Shown: positions 41,703-50,626 of the stretch, one piece after another
Layout: every line of letters starts with the position of its first letter
Numbering within the stretch: position 1 is the first letter of the stretch
Assembly: GCF_001049495.1 (NCBI RefSeq)
Contig: NZ_CDWI01000009.1
Coordinates: 186,001-250,000, forward strand
Reading direction: 5' to 3'
Length of the DNA stretch: 64,000 bases
DNA from: Microbacterium sp. 3J1
GTDB taxonomy: Bacteria; Actinomycetota; Actinomycetes; Actinomycetales; Microbacteriaceae
The notes under the pieces: generated by a model
What the model was told of the DNA's origin: nothing
The model's database searches: none
What the model saw: the letters and a program-made list of their open reading frames with translations, nothing else
Translations under genes and position numbers: made by a program

Positions 41703-44039
41703 ATGCCCAAGAACAAGAAGCCGCGCGGCGGACGCCCCGCCGCCAACTTCGAGCCGCGCTACGGCGCGAACAAGACCTCGTTCCACGACCGCCACGCGGG
41801 TGGACGCGACGCGGGTCGCGACTCGCGTGACGCACGAGACACACGCGGCGGCCGAGCGGATGCCGGTGAGCGGCGCGCCCCGTCGGCCGGATTCGACCGT
41901 CGTCCCGGCAGCCGCAGCGCCGGCCACCGCGGCTACCGTCCCGCTGAAGAGGGCGGTGCCCCCAAGCAGCGCTGGTCCGCGCAGGAGCGCGCGGGCCGCG
42001 ATGAGGCCCGCGGCATCCGCAACCGCGCCGAGTCCGGTCGCCGCGAGGCGCCCCACCGTCGTGATGAGCGTCCTCGCTTCGAGGAGCGCACCGAGCGTCC
42101 GCGTTTCAGCAACGACCGTCCGACCGCAGGCCGGCGCTTCGACGACCGTCCCCGCCGCGACGACCGCGGCGCCGAGCGCACCGAGCGTCCGCGTTTCGAT
42201 CGCGACAGCCAGCGCTCCACCGGACCCGGAACCTACCGCGACGACCGTGGCGGCCAGCGCTTCTCGCGCGATGACCGCCCGCAGCGCGATGACCGCCCGC
42301 AGCGCGATGACCGCGGCTACGGTGACCGTCCGAACCGTGGTGGCGACGCCGCGGGCCGTGGCGGCGCGAACCGTGGTGCCGACCGTCCCCGCTTCGATCG
42401 GAACGACCGTCCGCAGCGCGATGACCGCGGCTACGGCGACCGTGCGAACCGTGGCGGCGACCGCACCGAGGGCCGTGGGGGCGACCGCACCGAGCGTCCG
42501 CGCTTCACCGACCGTGGTGCCGACCGTCCCCGCTTCGATCGCAACGACCGTCCGCAGCGCGATGACCGCGGCTCCGCGGAGCGCCCCGAGCGCTCCTTCG
42601 ACGCCGATCGCGCGCGTCGCGCCTTCGACCGCGACCGCACCCAGCGTTCGTTCGACGGCGGCGAGCGTTCGCGTCCGTCGACCGGTGGCGCGTACCGCAC
42701 CGACCGTCCCCGTCGCGACGACCGCCCGCGCGATCAGCGTCCGAGCCGTGACGACTGGAACAAGAAGCCGAAGGCGGCGTTCGAGCCCACCGATGACGTC
42801 GTGCACGAGCGCCTCGAGGCGAAGTCCGTCGCGGCTGTCGAGGTCGACGGTGTGACCTTCGGCGACCTGGGTCTCGGATCCAACATCGTCGAGACGCTGG
42901 TCGGGATGGGCGCGGCGACGCCGTTTCCGATCCAGGCCGCCAGCATCCCGGCCGTGCTCGAGGGTCGTGACGTTCTCGCCCGTGGCCGCACCGGATCCGG
43001 CAAGACCATCGCGTTCGGTGCGCCGCTCGTCGAGCGCGTGCTGCAGTCGCAGGCTGGCAAGCGTCGGGAGTTCGGCCGGTCGCCGCGTGCGATCATCCTC
43101 GCTCCGACGCGCGAGCTCGCGCTGCAGATCGACCGCACCATCCAGCCGATCGCCCGCAGCGTCGGCCTCTTCACCACGCAGATCTACGGTGGCGTGCCGC
43201 AGGGCCGCCAGGTGGGTGCGCTGAAGAAGGGCGTCGACATCGTGATCGGCACGCCCGGACGCATCGAAGACCTCGTCAACCAGGGCAAGCTCGACCTCTC
43301 GGACTGCCGCATCGCGGTGCTCGATGAGGCCGACCACATGTGCGAGCTCGGATTCGTCGAGCCCGTGCAGCGCATCCTGCGACACACCGCCGACGGCAGC
43401 CAGAAGCTCCTCTTCTCGGCGACCCTCGACCGTGAGGTCGCGGCGCTCGTCGACGAGTTCCTCGTCGACCCGGCCGTGTACGAGGTCGCCGGTGAGGACC
43501 AGGACTCGAGCACGATCGAGCACCGTGTGCTCGTGATCGAGCACCGCGACAAGGCCGACATCCTCACCGCGCTCGTCGACCGCGACGGCAAGACCCTCGT
43601 CTTCGCCCGTACCCGTGCGTACGCCGACATGCTCGCCGAGCAGTTCGACGACGCCGGCATCCCCGCGGTCTCGCTGCACGGCGATCTCAATCAGGCCAAG
43701 CGCACGCGCAACCTCGAGCGCCTGACGTCGGGTCGCGTGAACGTGCTCGTCGCGACGGATGTCGCCGCGCGCGGCATCCACGTCGACGACATCGATCTGG
43801 TCGTCCAGGCCGATGCGCCCGACGAGTACAAGACGTACCTGCACCGGTCGGGTCGTACCGGTCGCGCCGGTCGCTCGGGACGAGTCGTGACGCTGATCAC
43901 GCGTCAGCGTCAGCGCCGCATGACCGAGCTGCTCGAGCGCGCCGAGATCGAGGCGCCGTTCGAGAACGCTCGCGTGGACGACGACCTGATCGAGGAGATC
44001 GCGGGTCGCGTGCCGACCGCCGCCGACCTCACCTCCTGA
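41703..44039 (+). CDS. DEAD-box RNA helicase with long Arg/Asp-rich N-terminal tail
   Basis: 778 aa. Residues 1 to about 350 are low-complexity, rich in Arg, Asp, Gly and Pro, with repeats such as RPQRDDR, TERPRF and RPRFDR. The helicase core follows: Q motif FPIQAASIP (about 408), ARGRTGSGKT (about 428), PTRELALQI, GTPGRIEDL, DEAD (about 541), SAT (about 571), TDVAARGIHV and HRSGRTGRAGR (about 714). The disordered tail sits N-terminal rather than C-terminal as in most bacterial DEAD proteins. Expected role: RNA unwinding in ribosome assembly or mRNA decay, cytoplasmic. AAGGAC 6-7 nt before the ATG. Confidence 0.93.
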   Translation: MPKNKKPRGGRPAANFEPRYGANKTSFHDRHAGGRDAGRDSRDARDTRGGRADAGERRAPSAGFDRRPGSRSAGHRGYRPAEEGGAPKQRWSAQERAGRDEARGIRNRAESGRREAPHRRDERPRFEERTERPRFSNDRPTAGRRFDDRPRRDDRGAERTERPRFDRDSQRSTGPGTYRDDRGGQRFSRDDRPQRDDRPQRDDRGYGDRPNRGGDAAGRGGANRGADRPRFDRNDRPQRDDRGYGDRANRGGDRTEGRGGDRTERPRFTDRGADRPRFDRNDRPQRDDRGSAERPERSFDADRARRAFDRDRTQRSFDGGERSRPSTGGAYRTDRPRRDDRPRDQRPSRDDWNKKPKAAFEPTDDVVHERLEAKSVAAVEVDGVTFGDLGLGSNIVETLVGMGAATPFPIQAASIPAVLEGRDVLARGRTGSGKTIAFGAPLVERVLQSQAGKRREFGRSPRAIILAPTRELALQIDRTIQPIARSVGLFTTQIYGGVPQGRQVGALKKGVDIVIGTPGRIEDLVNQGKLDLSDCRIAVLDEADHMCELGFVEPVQRILRHTADGSQKLLFSATLDREVAALVDEFLVDPAVYEVAGEDQDSSTIEHRVLVIEHRDKADILTALVDRDGKTLVFARTRAYADMLAEQFDDAGIPAVSLHGDLNQAKRTRNLERLTSGRVNVLVATDVAARGIHVDDIDLVVQADAPDEYKTYLHRSGRTGRAGRSGRVVTLITRQRQRRMTELLERAEIEAPFENARVDDDLIEEIAGRVPTAADLTS

Positions 44040-44050
44040 CGCGTCTGACA

Positions 44051-44089
44051 CGAAGGCCCCGCCACGGCATCCGCCGGGCGGGGCCTTCG
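44051..44089 (+). terminator. Terminator of the helicase gene
   Basis: CGAAGGCCCCGCC (44051-44063) pairs perfectly with GGCGGGGCCTTCG (44077-44089), 11 bp after the helicase stop. Confidence 0.8.
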
Positions 44090-44128
44090 TCGTCTCCGGG
44101 GGCCGCGGGCAGCCGTCACGGCGTGAGC

Positions 44129-44645
44129 GGAGTTCTCCGTGTGGGGCGGCGCGCTGAGTGGGCTTGCCTCGTGGGGTGTGGGTCTCCCCGTGGGGCGGCG
44201 CGCTGAGTGGGCTTGCCTCGTGGGGCGTTGGTCTCCTCGTGGGGCGGAGTTCTCCGTGTGGGGCGGACGAATCGGAGTGAATTCTCCGCCCATGGGGGAG
44301 TTCTCCGCCCGAGACGGCGCTACCGGGAGGGCGGGGCATCTGTAGGGCGGCGCGCTGAGTGGGCTGGTCTCGTGGGGTGCGGGTCTCCCGTGGGGCGGAG
44401 TTCTCCGTGTGGGGCGGACGAATCGGAGTGAATTCTCCTCCCATGGGGGAGTTCTCCGCCCGAGACGGCGCGCCCGAGACCGCGCTACCGGGAGGGCGGG
44501 GCATCCTGTGGGGCGGCGCGCTGAGTGAGCTGGTCTCGTGGGGTGCGGGTCTCCCCGTGGGGCGGAGTTCTCCGTGTGGGGCGGACGAATCGGAGTGGAT
44601 TCTGCTCCCATGGGGGAGTTCTCCGCCCGTGGCGGCGCGCCCGGG
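44129..44645. repeat. Degenerate tandem repeat array, no gene
   Basis: The gap 44040-44721 holds no credible gene. It is built of two alternating blocks. Block A (GTGGGGCGGCGCGCTGAGTG ... GGGTCTCCCC, about 49 bp) starts at 44141, 44190, 44342 and 44509. Block B (GTGGGGCGGAGTTCTCCGTG ... then CGGACGAATCGGAGTG and CCATGGGGGAGTTCTCCGCC, about 100-118 bp) starts at 44239, 44390 and 44557. The A+B unit is thus present three times with spacings of 152 and 167 bp. Frames that stay open through it on both strands look like by-products of the repeat. Confidence 0.8.
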
Positions 44646-44721
44646 GGCAGACCCCGGGAGGGAGCCAGGCCTAATCAGGCAGGCCCCGGCGGGACGACAG
44701 CGGATGCCGCAGCATCCGCCG

Positions 44722-45261
44722 TCAGGAGAGCTCGTGCTCGTGGATCGGCGTCGTCAGGCTCGTGCCGTTGAGATCGAGGTACATCGTGCCCTCGGTGACG
44801 GTGATCGTCATGGTGTTGCGGCGTTCGATCAGCGGGGCCGCGGCGTCGATGAAGCCGGGGTCGAAGCTGAAGACGCGGATGTCCTCGGCGCGGTGGATCC
44901 GCTTGTCCGCCCACGGTGCCATCACCTTGGCGGGGTCGCGATGCGTGTAGACGACGGTGCGTTCGGACAGGCGGCTCCCGTAGTGCAGCCGCTCGGCATC
45001 CGGAGCGCCGACCTCGACCCACGCGGTGATCGCGCCGGTCAGGTCTCGGACCAGCACGGCGGGCTCGTCTGTCTGCGAGATCCCTCCGCCGAATGCGATG
45101 CCCTCGCCGAACTCGAGGCCGTAGGCCAGTACGCGCGTGAGCATGTAGGCGTCGGTCTCGGACGGATGCCGGGCAGCACGGAGCGAGAAGTCTTCGTAGA
45201 CGCCCCGATCGGTGTCCGCGAGCTGGACGTCGAACGTGTGCATGGTGGAACCGATCGCCAT
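44722..45261 (-). CDS. YaeQ-family protein
   Basis: 179 aa. Matches the E. coli YaeQ pattern: the opening beta strands, FSLRAARHPSETDAYMLTRVLAYGLE, DEPAVLVRDLTGAITAWVEVG, and the C-terminal NTMTITVTEGTMYLDLNG. The fold is related to PD-(D/E)XK nucleases. The cellular role is unsettled. ATG start 7 nt after a TAGGCT box (45269-45274, minus strand): leaderless. Confidence 0.92.
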   Translation of the reverse strand: MAIGSTMHTFDVQLADTDRGVYEDFSLRAARHPSETDAYMLTRVLAYGLEFGEGIAFGGGISQTDEPAVLVRDLTGAITAWVEVGAPDAERLHYGSRLSERTVVYTHRDPAKVMAPWADKRIHRAEDIRVFSFDPGFIDAAAPLIERRNTMTITVTEGTMYLDLNGTSLTTPIHEHELS

Positions 45262-45310
45262 GCCTTCGAGCCTAGGCTCTCGGGGGAGCGCCGCCCGACG
45301 CGGTCGCGCC

Positions 45311-46405
45311 TCAGAACAGCATGGGCTGCGTCGAAGCAGATGCGGATGACGTCACAGGCCGCACGGGACCGCCGCCCACCCCCGACGGTCGCGCGGGGCG
45401 GGTCGACGAGGTTCCCGACCAGGTGCCTCGCACCGGGTAGTCGTCCTCATGTTGTCCGTCGAGGCCGTGGAGGCGGATGAGCGGGCGGGCGCGCTTGGCC
45501 AGCCATTGCCGGTAGCCCTTCGGCGCCTCCGCCGAGACTCCCGGATACAGGCCGCGATAGGACGAGACCAGGTCGGGTCGGAACTCGCCGAGCCACTGCA
45601 TGAACCACGGCTTGACGCCCGCGCGCAGGTGCAGTGCTCCGTAGATGACGCGCGCGGCCCCCGCCTCCTTGATGCGCCGCAACGCGGTATCGATCGCCTC
45701 CACCGAATCGGTCATGTGCGGCATGATCGGCATCAGGAAGACGGTGACGCGGAAGCCGGCATCCGTCAGCGCTCGCACCGTGTCGAGCCGCGCCTGGGTC
45801 GAGGGCGTGCCGGGCTCGATCGCCTTCTGCAGCTCGTCGTCGTACATCGCGATAGACATCTGGACGTCGACGGGTACCCGCTGGGCCGCCTTCACCAGCA
45901 GCGGGATGTCGCGACGGATCAGCGTGCCCTTGGTGAGGATGGAGATCGGCGTCCCCGAAGCCGCGAGCGTCTCGATGATCCCCGGCATCAGCTTGTAGCG
46001 GCCTTCGGCGCGCTGGTACGGATCGGTGTTCGTGCCGAGCGCGACCGTCTCGTGCTCCCAGCTGCCGCGTCGCAGCTCCCGCTGCAGCACCTCGACCACG
46101 TTCACCTTCACGACGATCTGGGAGTCGAAATCGGAGCCGCCGTCGAGGTCGAGGTACTCGTGCGTGCCGCGGGCGAAACAATAGACGCACGCGTGACTGC
46201 ACCCGCGATACGGATTGATCGTCCAGGCGAACGGCATCCGTGACGCGCCGGGGACGTGATTGAGCGCCGACTTCGACAGGACCTCGTGGAAGGTCATCCC
46301 CGCGAACTCCGGCGTCGTGACCGTGCGCAGCACCCCGGCCCGGTTCTCGAGTCCGGGCAGCGCAGCGTCGTCGACGTCACCGAGCTTCTGACCTTGCCAC
46401 CGCAT
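45311..46405 (-). CDS. Radical SAM protein of the Rv2578c/SPL-like family
   Basis: 364 aa. The cluster motif is C-x3-C-x2-C in CSHACVYCF (about residues 70-77), preceded by WTINPYRGC. Further family marks: ALGTNTDPYQRAEGRY, LTKGTLIRRDI and FLMPIMPHMTDS. Related proteins are annotated as intein-containing Rv2578c family or spore-photoproduct-lyase-like; no intein is present here. Start at MRWQGQ, the family's usual beginning; an ATG 30 bp earlier lies in the divergent promoter region. Function unknown, probably a redox or DNA/RNA-modifying reaction. Confidence 0.88.
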   Translation of the reverse strand: MRWQGQKLGDVDDAALPGLENRAGVLRTVTTPEFAGMTFHEVLSKSALNHVPGASRMPFAWTINPYRGCSHACVYCFARGTHEYLDLDGGSDFDSQIVVKVNVVEVLQRELRRGSWEHETVALGTNTDPYQRAEGRYKLMPGIIETLAASGTPISILTKGTLIRRDIPLLVKAAQRVPVDVQMSIAMYDDELQKAIEPGTPSTQARLDTVRALTDAGFRVTVFLMPIMPHMTDSVEAIDTALRRIKEAGAARVIYGALHLRAGVKPWFMQWLGEFRPDLVSSYRGLYPGVSAEAPKGYRQWLAKRARPLIRLHGLDGQHEDDYPVRGTWSGTSSTRPARPSGVGGGPVRPVTSSASASTQPMLF

Positions 46406-46486
46406 ACGGACATTCGAACATAAGAACGAATGCACGTCAAGACGAACCGCATCTGTGTTCGAATCGACTTAAGAGACAATGGAGGC

Positions 46487-47419
46487 ATGTCCTCCGTGCC
46501 GCAGCCTCAGCATGCGGCGCCACGCTCCCCGATCCGCGGACCGGCTCTGCCGATCGGCCTCGCGGCGACCGCCGTCGGCATCCTCCTGTCGATCGCGAGC
46601 GCGCCCGTCGCGACGTCGGCGGAACGTGCGGAGATGCCCGAGCCGGTCGTCGTGCGGGAGGTCCCGTCAGTGCAGGTCGGCGCCACCACGGCGGCCGATC
46701 CGTGCTCGGAGCCCCGCGTGCTCGAGGCGATCTCGGTCGCCGACGACGCGGCGATCATCGCGGGTTTCGGGGGCGGCGAGAGCTTCCGTGCGGCCGTCGT
46801 CGCCGGCAATGCGCCCTGCATCTCGCTCGGCGACCCGGCTCACGTCTGGGTGGTCGTGAACAAGGCCAGGCCGCTCGATCCGCTCACCTTCGCGCCCACG
46901 TCGCTCGCCGAGCTCCCGCTGCAGATGACGACGCGATCAGGGCAGGCGAGGGGCGACGCTGCGGCCGCGGTGGGCGAGCTCGCGGCAGCGGCCGCTGCGG
47001 AGGGCGCCGGGCGGATCGGCGCCAACAACGGCTATCGGTCGTACGACCTGCAGGTCGCGACGCACGCCTCGCACGTGCGCGAGAACGGCCAGGCCGAAGC
47101 GGATGCGGCGTCGGCACGCGCCGGGCACAGCGAGCATCAGACCGGGCTCGCGGTCGATCTCGTCGCGTGCGATGCGTCGTGCGGCGGCATCGAGACCTTC
47201 GGCGAGAGCGTGCAGGCCGCGTGGGTCGCCGAGAACGCGTGGGAGTACGGCTTCATCGTCCGCTACGAGCAGGTGGGCGCCGGCGTCACCGGCTACATGC
47301 CGGAACCCTGGCATCTTCGCTACCTCGGGCACGAGCTCGCGGCGGCCTACCACCACGGCGGCTACCACACGCTCGAGGAGTTCTTTGGGCTCCCCGCGGC
47401 ACCCGACTACGCCCACTGA
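46487..47419 (+). CDS. M15-family D-alanyl-D-alanine carboxypeptidase
   Basis: 310 aa, exported: one hydrophobic segment near the N-terminus (IGLAATAVGILLSIASAP). The zinc peptidase domain has NNGYRSYDLQ, the metal motif GHSEHQTGLAVDL (S-x-H-x-x-G-x-A-x-D) and EPWHLRYLG. It trims peptidoglycan stem peptides, as in VanY/DacB-type enzymes. A GACAAT box 6 nt before the ATG at 46487 supports leaderless translation from that start; a GTG at 46496 with GGAGG upstream is the alternative. Confidence 0.92.
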   Translation: MSSVPQPQHAAPRSPIRGPALPIGLAATAVGILLSIASAPVATSAERAEMPEPVVVREVPSVQVGATTAADPCSEPRVLEAISVADDAAIIAGFGGGESFRAAVVAGNAPCISLGDPAHVWVVVNKARPLDPLTFAPTSLAELPLQMTTRSGQARGDAAAAVGELAAAAAAEGAGRIGANNGYRSYDLQVATHASHVRENGQAEADAASARAGHSEHQTGLAVDLVACDASCGGIETFGESVQAAWVAENAWEYGFIVRYEQVGAGVTGYMPEPWHLRYLGHELAAAYHHGGYHTLEEFFGLPAAPDYAH

Positions 47420-47572
47420 TCCCGCGGAAAGCGGCCGGCTGGCGGCATCCGACAATCGCGGTACCCGGTGTCACCGGATGTGGGACGCATTCTCACAACG
47501 CGTTGTTCCGGTGTCGGAGGTCCGGCATACAATCGCCGGAGCAACGACGCACGACACGTTCGGGAGGACGCC

Positions 47573-48736
47573 ATGGAACGCGACATCTACGAAGAGGATC
47601 ACGAGGCCTTCCGCGACCTCGTCAAGGACTTCGTCAAGCGCCACGTCACGCACGAGGCCATCGAGAGGTGGGATGCCGCGGGCGAGGTCGACCGCGGCAC
47701 GATGCTCGCCGCGGGTGAGGCCGGGATCATCGGGCTCTCCGTCCCCGAGGAGTTCGGCGGCGCCGGCATGCTGCAGGATTACCGCTTCCGCGCCGTCGTG
47801 AACGAGGAGGTCATCGCCGCCGGAGCAGGGTCCCTGGCCGGGGCCTTCGGCATCCAGGACGACCTGGCCGTGCCCTACCTCGTGCACATGGGCACGCAGG
47901 AGCAGAAGGAGAAGTGGCTGCCCCGCATGGCGACGGGTGAGGTGATCGGCGCGCTCGCGATGACCGAGCCCGGCGCCGGTTCCGACCTCCGCGGCATCAA
48001 GACCACCGCGAAGAAGACCGACGGCGGGTACATCGTCAACGGTGCGAAGACGTTCATCTCCTCGGGGGCGACCGCCGACCTCGTCGTCACGTTTGTGAAG
48101 ACCGGTGAGGGGAACCGCCCCGATGCGTTCAGCCTGGTGCTGATCGAGAACGGCATGGAGGGTTTCGACCACGGCAAGAAGCTGCACAAGATGGGCTTCC
48201 AGGGGCACGACACCGCCGAGCTGTCGTTCAGCGACGTCTTCGTGCCGGAGGAGAACCTCATCGGGGGCAAAGAGGGCATGGGCTTCATCCAGCTCATGAT
48301 GAACCTGCCGCTCGAGCGCCTGTCGATCGGCGTCGCCGGAGCGGCGGCAGCCCAGGCCGCCCTCGACTGGACCGTCGCCTACACGAAGGACCGCGAGGCC
48401 TTCGGCGAGCGGATCATCGACTTCCAGAACACGCGTTTCAAGATCGCCGACATGGCCACCACCGTCGACGCGCTCTGGGCGTACATCGACCGCGCGCTGC
48501 TCGCCTACAAGGAGGGCAAGCTCTCGGCCGAAGAGGCTGCGAAGGTCAAGTTCTGGGCGACGGAGCGCGAGTGGGAGGTGCTCGACACCGGCGTCCAGCT
48601 GCACGGCGGATACGGGTACATCACCGAGTACCCGATCGCCCGTGCGTTCCTCGACGCTCGCGTGCACCGCATCTACGGCGGCACGAACGAGATCATGCGC
48701 GAGATCGTCGGTCGCCAGATCGCCGGCAAGCGCTGA
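47573..48736 (+). CDS. Acyl-CoA dehydrogenase
   Basis: 387-aa flavoenzyme of fatty-acid or branched-chain acyl-CoA oxidation. Marks: GLSVPEEFGGAGM, ALAMTEPGAGSDLRGIKTTA, NGAKTFISSGATADLVV, the TKDREAFGE helix and the C-terminal LHGGYGYITEYPIARAFLDAR, then IYGGTNEIMREIV. The expected base Glu is the one in GTNEIMRE. GGGAGG precedes the ATG by 5 nt. Single gene; substrate chain length cannot be read. Confidence 0.94.
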   Translation: MERDIYEEDHEAFRDLVKDFVKRHVTHEAIERWDAAGEVDRGTMLAAGEAGIIGLSVPEEFGGAGMLQDYRFRAVVNEEVIAAGAGSLAGAFGIQDDLAVPYLVHMGTQEQKEKWLPRMATGEVIGALAMTEPGAGSDLRGIKTTAKKTDGGYIVNGAKTFISSGATADLVVTFVKTGEGNRPDAFSLVLIENGMEGFDHGKKLHKMGFQGHDTAELSFSDVFVPEENLIGGKEGMGFIQLMMNLPLERLSIGVAGAAAAQAALDWTVAYTKDREAFGERIIDFQNTRFKIADMATTVDALWAYIDRALLAYKEGKLSAEEAAKVKFWATEREWEVLDTGVQLHGGYGYITEYPIARAFLDARVHRIYGGTNEIMREIVGRQIAGKR

Positions 48737-48754
48737 CGCCAGACAGACACAGAC

Positions 48755-48790
48755 AGAAGGGCCTCGGATGCCGGCATCCGGGGCCCTTCT
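48755..48790 (+). terminator. Terminator of the acyl-CoA dehydrogenase gene
   Basis: AGAAGGGCC-T-CGGATGCC (48755-48772) pairs with GGCATCCG-G-GGCCCTTCT (48773-48790), with one T-G wobble. Confidence 0.8.
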
Positions 48791-48873
48791 CGCGCCCTTG
48801 GGGGTGGGAGTCCTGAACCCGGGCCCGTCGTTGCCCCCGCGGCCCCCGCCCCTGCCGCTGCCCCTGCCCCCTG

Positions 48874-48958
48874 GGCACAACTTCGGAGATCGGGCGCGAC
48901 GCGCCGTGAGCGGATGCCGGAACCCGGCGCGCCGGACACCGGTATCCGAAATTGTGCG
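48874..48958. repeat. Palindromic intergenic element, family 1, copy 2
   Basis: Ends GGCACAACTTCGGA and TCCGAAATTGTGC, with an inner GCGCGACGCGCC and GGCGCGCC core. It lies in the 447-bp gap 48737-49182, which I find to hold only repeats and a terminator, no gene. Confidence 0.8.
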
Positions 48959-49034
48959 CGGAGGCCGGGTCCCAGGCGGAGCCCGCCCTGGCCCGTCGTC
49001 GCTCACCCGGGTCCGTCCTCGCCCCCGCCCCCTG

Positions 49035-49119
49035 GGCACAACTTCGGAGATCGGACGCGACGCGCCGTGAGCGGATGCCGGAACACGGCGCGCCGGACAC
49101 CGGCATCCGAAGCTGTGCG
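49035..49119. repeat. Palindromic intergenic element, family 1, copy 3
   Basis: Ends GGCACAACTTCGGA and TCCGAAGCTGTGC. Nearly identical to the copy 161 bp upstream, including flanks on both sides, so the pair arose by local tandem duplication. Confidence 0.8.
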
Positions 49120-49149
49120 CGGAGGCCGGGCACCAGACGGGAGCCCGAG

Positions 49150-49180
<31 letters not shown>

Positions 49181-49182
49181 GC

Positions 49183-49743
49183 TCAGCGCGGCAGACGCGC
49201 TCCGACCCCGGCACGACGCAGCCGGTCGGCGATGAGGATGCCGAGGGCGGTACCGCCCGCGCAGCTCGCGAGCGTCACGGCGAAGAAGACGACCTGCAGG
49301 CCCACATCGAAGCTGCCGAGGTCGAACGACGCCCACGCCAGCACGGGGTAGACGATGCCGACGACGAGGGCGCCGACGTAGTGCAGCCAGGTGCCCCAGT
49401 AGCGCCACAGCACGAACAGGAAGGGCAGCTCGGTGAACGCCGCCCACCACAGATTGGTGGCGACGCTGCTGAAGCCGTAGCCCGAGAACGGGACGATGAC
49501 GAGTCCGGCGAGGAGTCCGACCAAGAGCCCGACGAGCGGCCGGCGCAGCAGACGCAGCGCGATCACGGAGGGCAGCAGCCAGAGTCCTGCGAGGGCGACG
49601 CTCACGAACGGGAGACCGGGGAACAGGATGGTCGAGATCCAGTTGGCGGGTGCGAGGAGCGCTCCGCCCGCGACACCGAGGGCGGCGCAGGTCAGGAGGA
49701 TCGCGGTCGGGAACCGGAACCGGCTGCGCGTCCCGGTGGTCAT
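49183..49743 (-). CDS. ECF transporter S component (YkoE-like), second in cluster
   Basis: Membrane substrate-binding subunit of 186 aa with about six hydrophobic helices (TAILLTCAALGVAGGALLAP, FPGLPFVSVALAGLWLLPSV, RRPLVGLLVGLLAGLVIV, ELPFLFVLWRYWG, LHYVGALVVGIVYPVLAW, VVFFAVTLASCAGGTALGI). RRPLVGLLVG and LPFLFVLWRYWG fit YkoE-type S components, which in Bacillus serve thiamine or hydroxymethylpyrimidine. Here it overlaps the siderophore-interacting protein gene by 4 bp, so a different substrate is likely. Confidence 0.82.
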   Translation of the reverse strand: MTTGTRSRFRFPTAILLTCAALGVAGGALLAPANWISTILFPGLPFVSVALAGLWLLPSVIALRLLRRPLVGLLVGLLAGLVIVPFSGYGFSSVATNLWWAAFTELPFLFVLWRYWGTWLHYVGALVVGIVYPVLAWASFDLGSFDVGLQVVFFAVTLASCAGGTALGILIADRLRRAGVGARLPR

Positions 49744-50615
49744 GCGAGCGGCTCCGCAGCAGTCTCGCGCGCAGACTTGGAGGCGGGCGACGCGGCGCCG
49801 ATCTTCCAGTACCCGCAGAAGCTGACGGCATCCTTCGACACTCCGCGCTCGCTGACGAGGAGCTTTCGAACACCGGACGCCAGGGACTGCTCGCCGGCCG
49901 CGTAGGCGTGGAACGGCTCGTCGGGGAGCGGCAGGTCCCGCAGGACCGGGAGTGCGCGAGAGCCGGGCGGGAACTCGTGCGGCCGGACGGTCCAGACGAC
50001 GTCGACTCCGGGTGGATGCGGGAACTCGAGGGCGTCCTCGTCCGACGGCGCCTCGATGATGGCCGTGCCGGTCGCGGTCTCCGGAAGAGACGCGCAGATG
50101 GAGGCGATCGCCGGCAGCGCCGTCTCATCGCCGACGAGCACGACCCGGTCGACGCCGCGCTGCGGGTTGAATGCGAGTCCCTCGTCGATGATCAGCACGT
50201 TCTCTCCGGGCCGGCACGTCTCCGCCCATCGGGAGGCGGGCCCGGCGGTGCCGTCGGACGCCGAGCCGTGCAGCACGAAGTCCACGTCGATCTCGGCGCC
50301 GGCATCCGCGGTCGCCGGGCGGTGGGCGCGCACCGTGTAGTTGCGCATGACAGGGCGCTCGCCGTCGGGGATGCGCAGGAACTTCAGATAGCCGAACATG
50401 CGGTTGGCCTTGGCGGGCACGCGGTCGAGACCGGCATCGCCTCCGATGGGCAGGAAGAGGCGGAACCACTGGTCGAACCCCATCGGGCGGAACTTCTCGA
50501 TCTCGCCGCCCCCGAGCGTGACCCTCATCCAGTGCTCGGAGAGTCGTTCGGTGCGCACCACGCTGAGATGGATGAGCTCGGACGACTCGGGCTTGACCAG
50601 TTTGCTGTATGCCAT
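49740..50615 (-). CDS. Siderophore-interacting protein (FAD/NADPH ferric reductase type)
   Basis: 291-aa cytoplasmic flavoprotein of the ViuB/SIP family, expected to release iron from imported ferric chelates by reduction. The FAD motif RNYTVRAH, the pyridine-nucleotide site VLVGDETALPAIASI and the C-terminal YAAGEQSLASGVRKLLV then FCGYWKIG are all present. The start at MAYSKLVKP has GAAAGG 7 nt upstream and lies 11 bp after the T-component stop. Its place inside an ECF importer operon ties that importer to iron. Confidence 0.92.
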   Translation of the reverse strand: MAYSKLVKPESSELIHLSVVRTERLSEHWMRVTLGGGEIEKFRPMGFDQWFRLFLPIGGDAGLDRVPAKANRMFGYLKFLRIPDGERPVMRNYTVRAHRPATADAGAEIDVDFVLHGSASDGTAGPASRWAETCRPGENVLIIDEGLAFNPQRGVDRVVLVGDETALPAIASICASLPETATGTAIIEAPSDEDALEFPHPPGVDVVWTVRPHEFPPGSRALPVLRDLPLPDEPFHAYAAGEQSLASGVRKLLVSERGVSKDAVSFCGYWKIGAASPASKSARETAAEPLA

Positions 50616-50626
50616 GAGGGCGCCTT

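Noticed and set aside
40512..44504. Minus-strand frame joining the epimerase to the helicase region and repeat array
   Set aside because: Only the epimerase part is real; the rest is antisense to a clear DEAD-box gene and reads low-complexity repeat.
44359..45480. Plus-strand frame through the tandem repeats
   Set aside because: Composition follows the repeat and overlaps YaeQ antisense; no ribosome site or domain.
45311..46405. Intein in the radical SAM protein, as in the mycobacterial namesake
   Set aside because: Length and continuity of motifs leave no room for an intein.
46405..46487. TTCGAAC/GTTCGAA words resembling an SOS (LexA) box
   Set aside because: Only half-sites; no complete TCGAAC-N4-GTTCGA palindrome.
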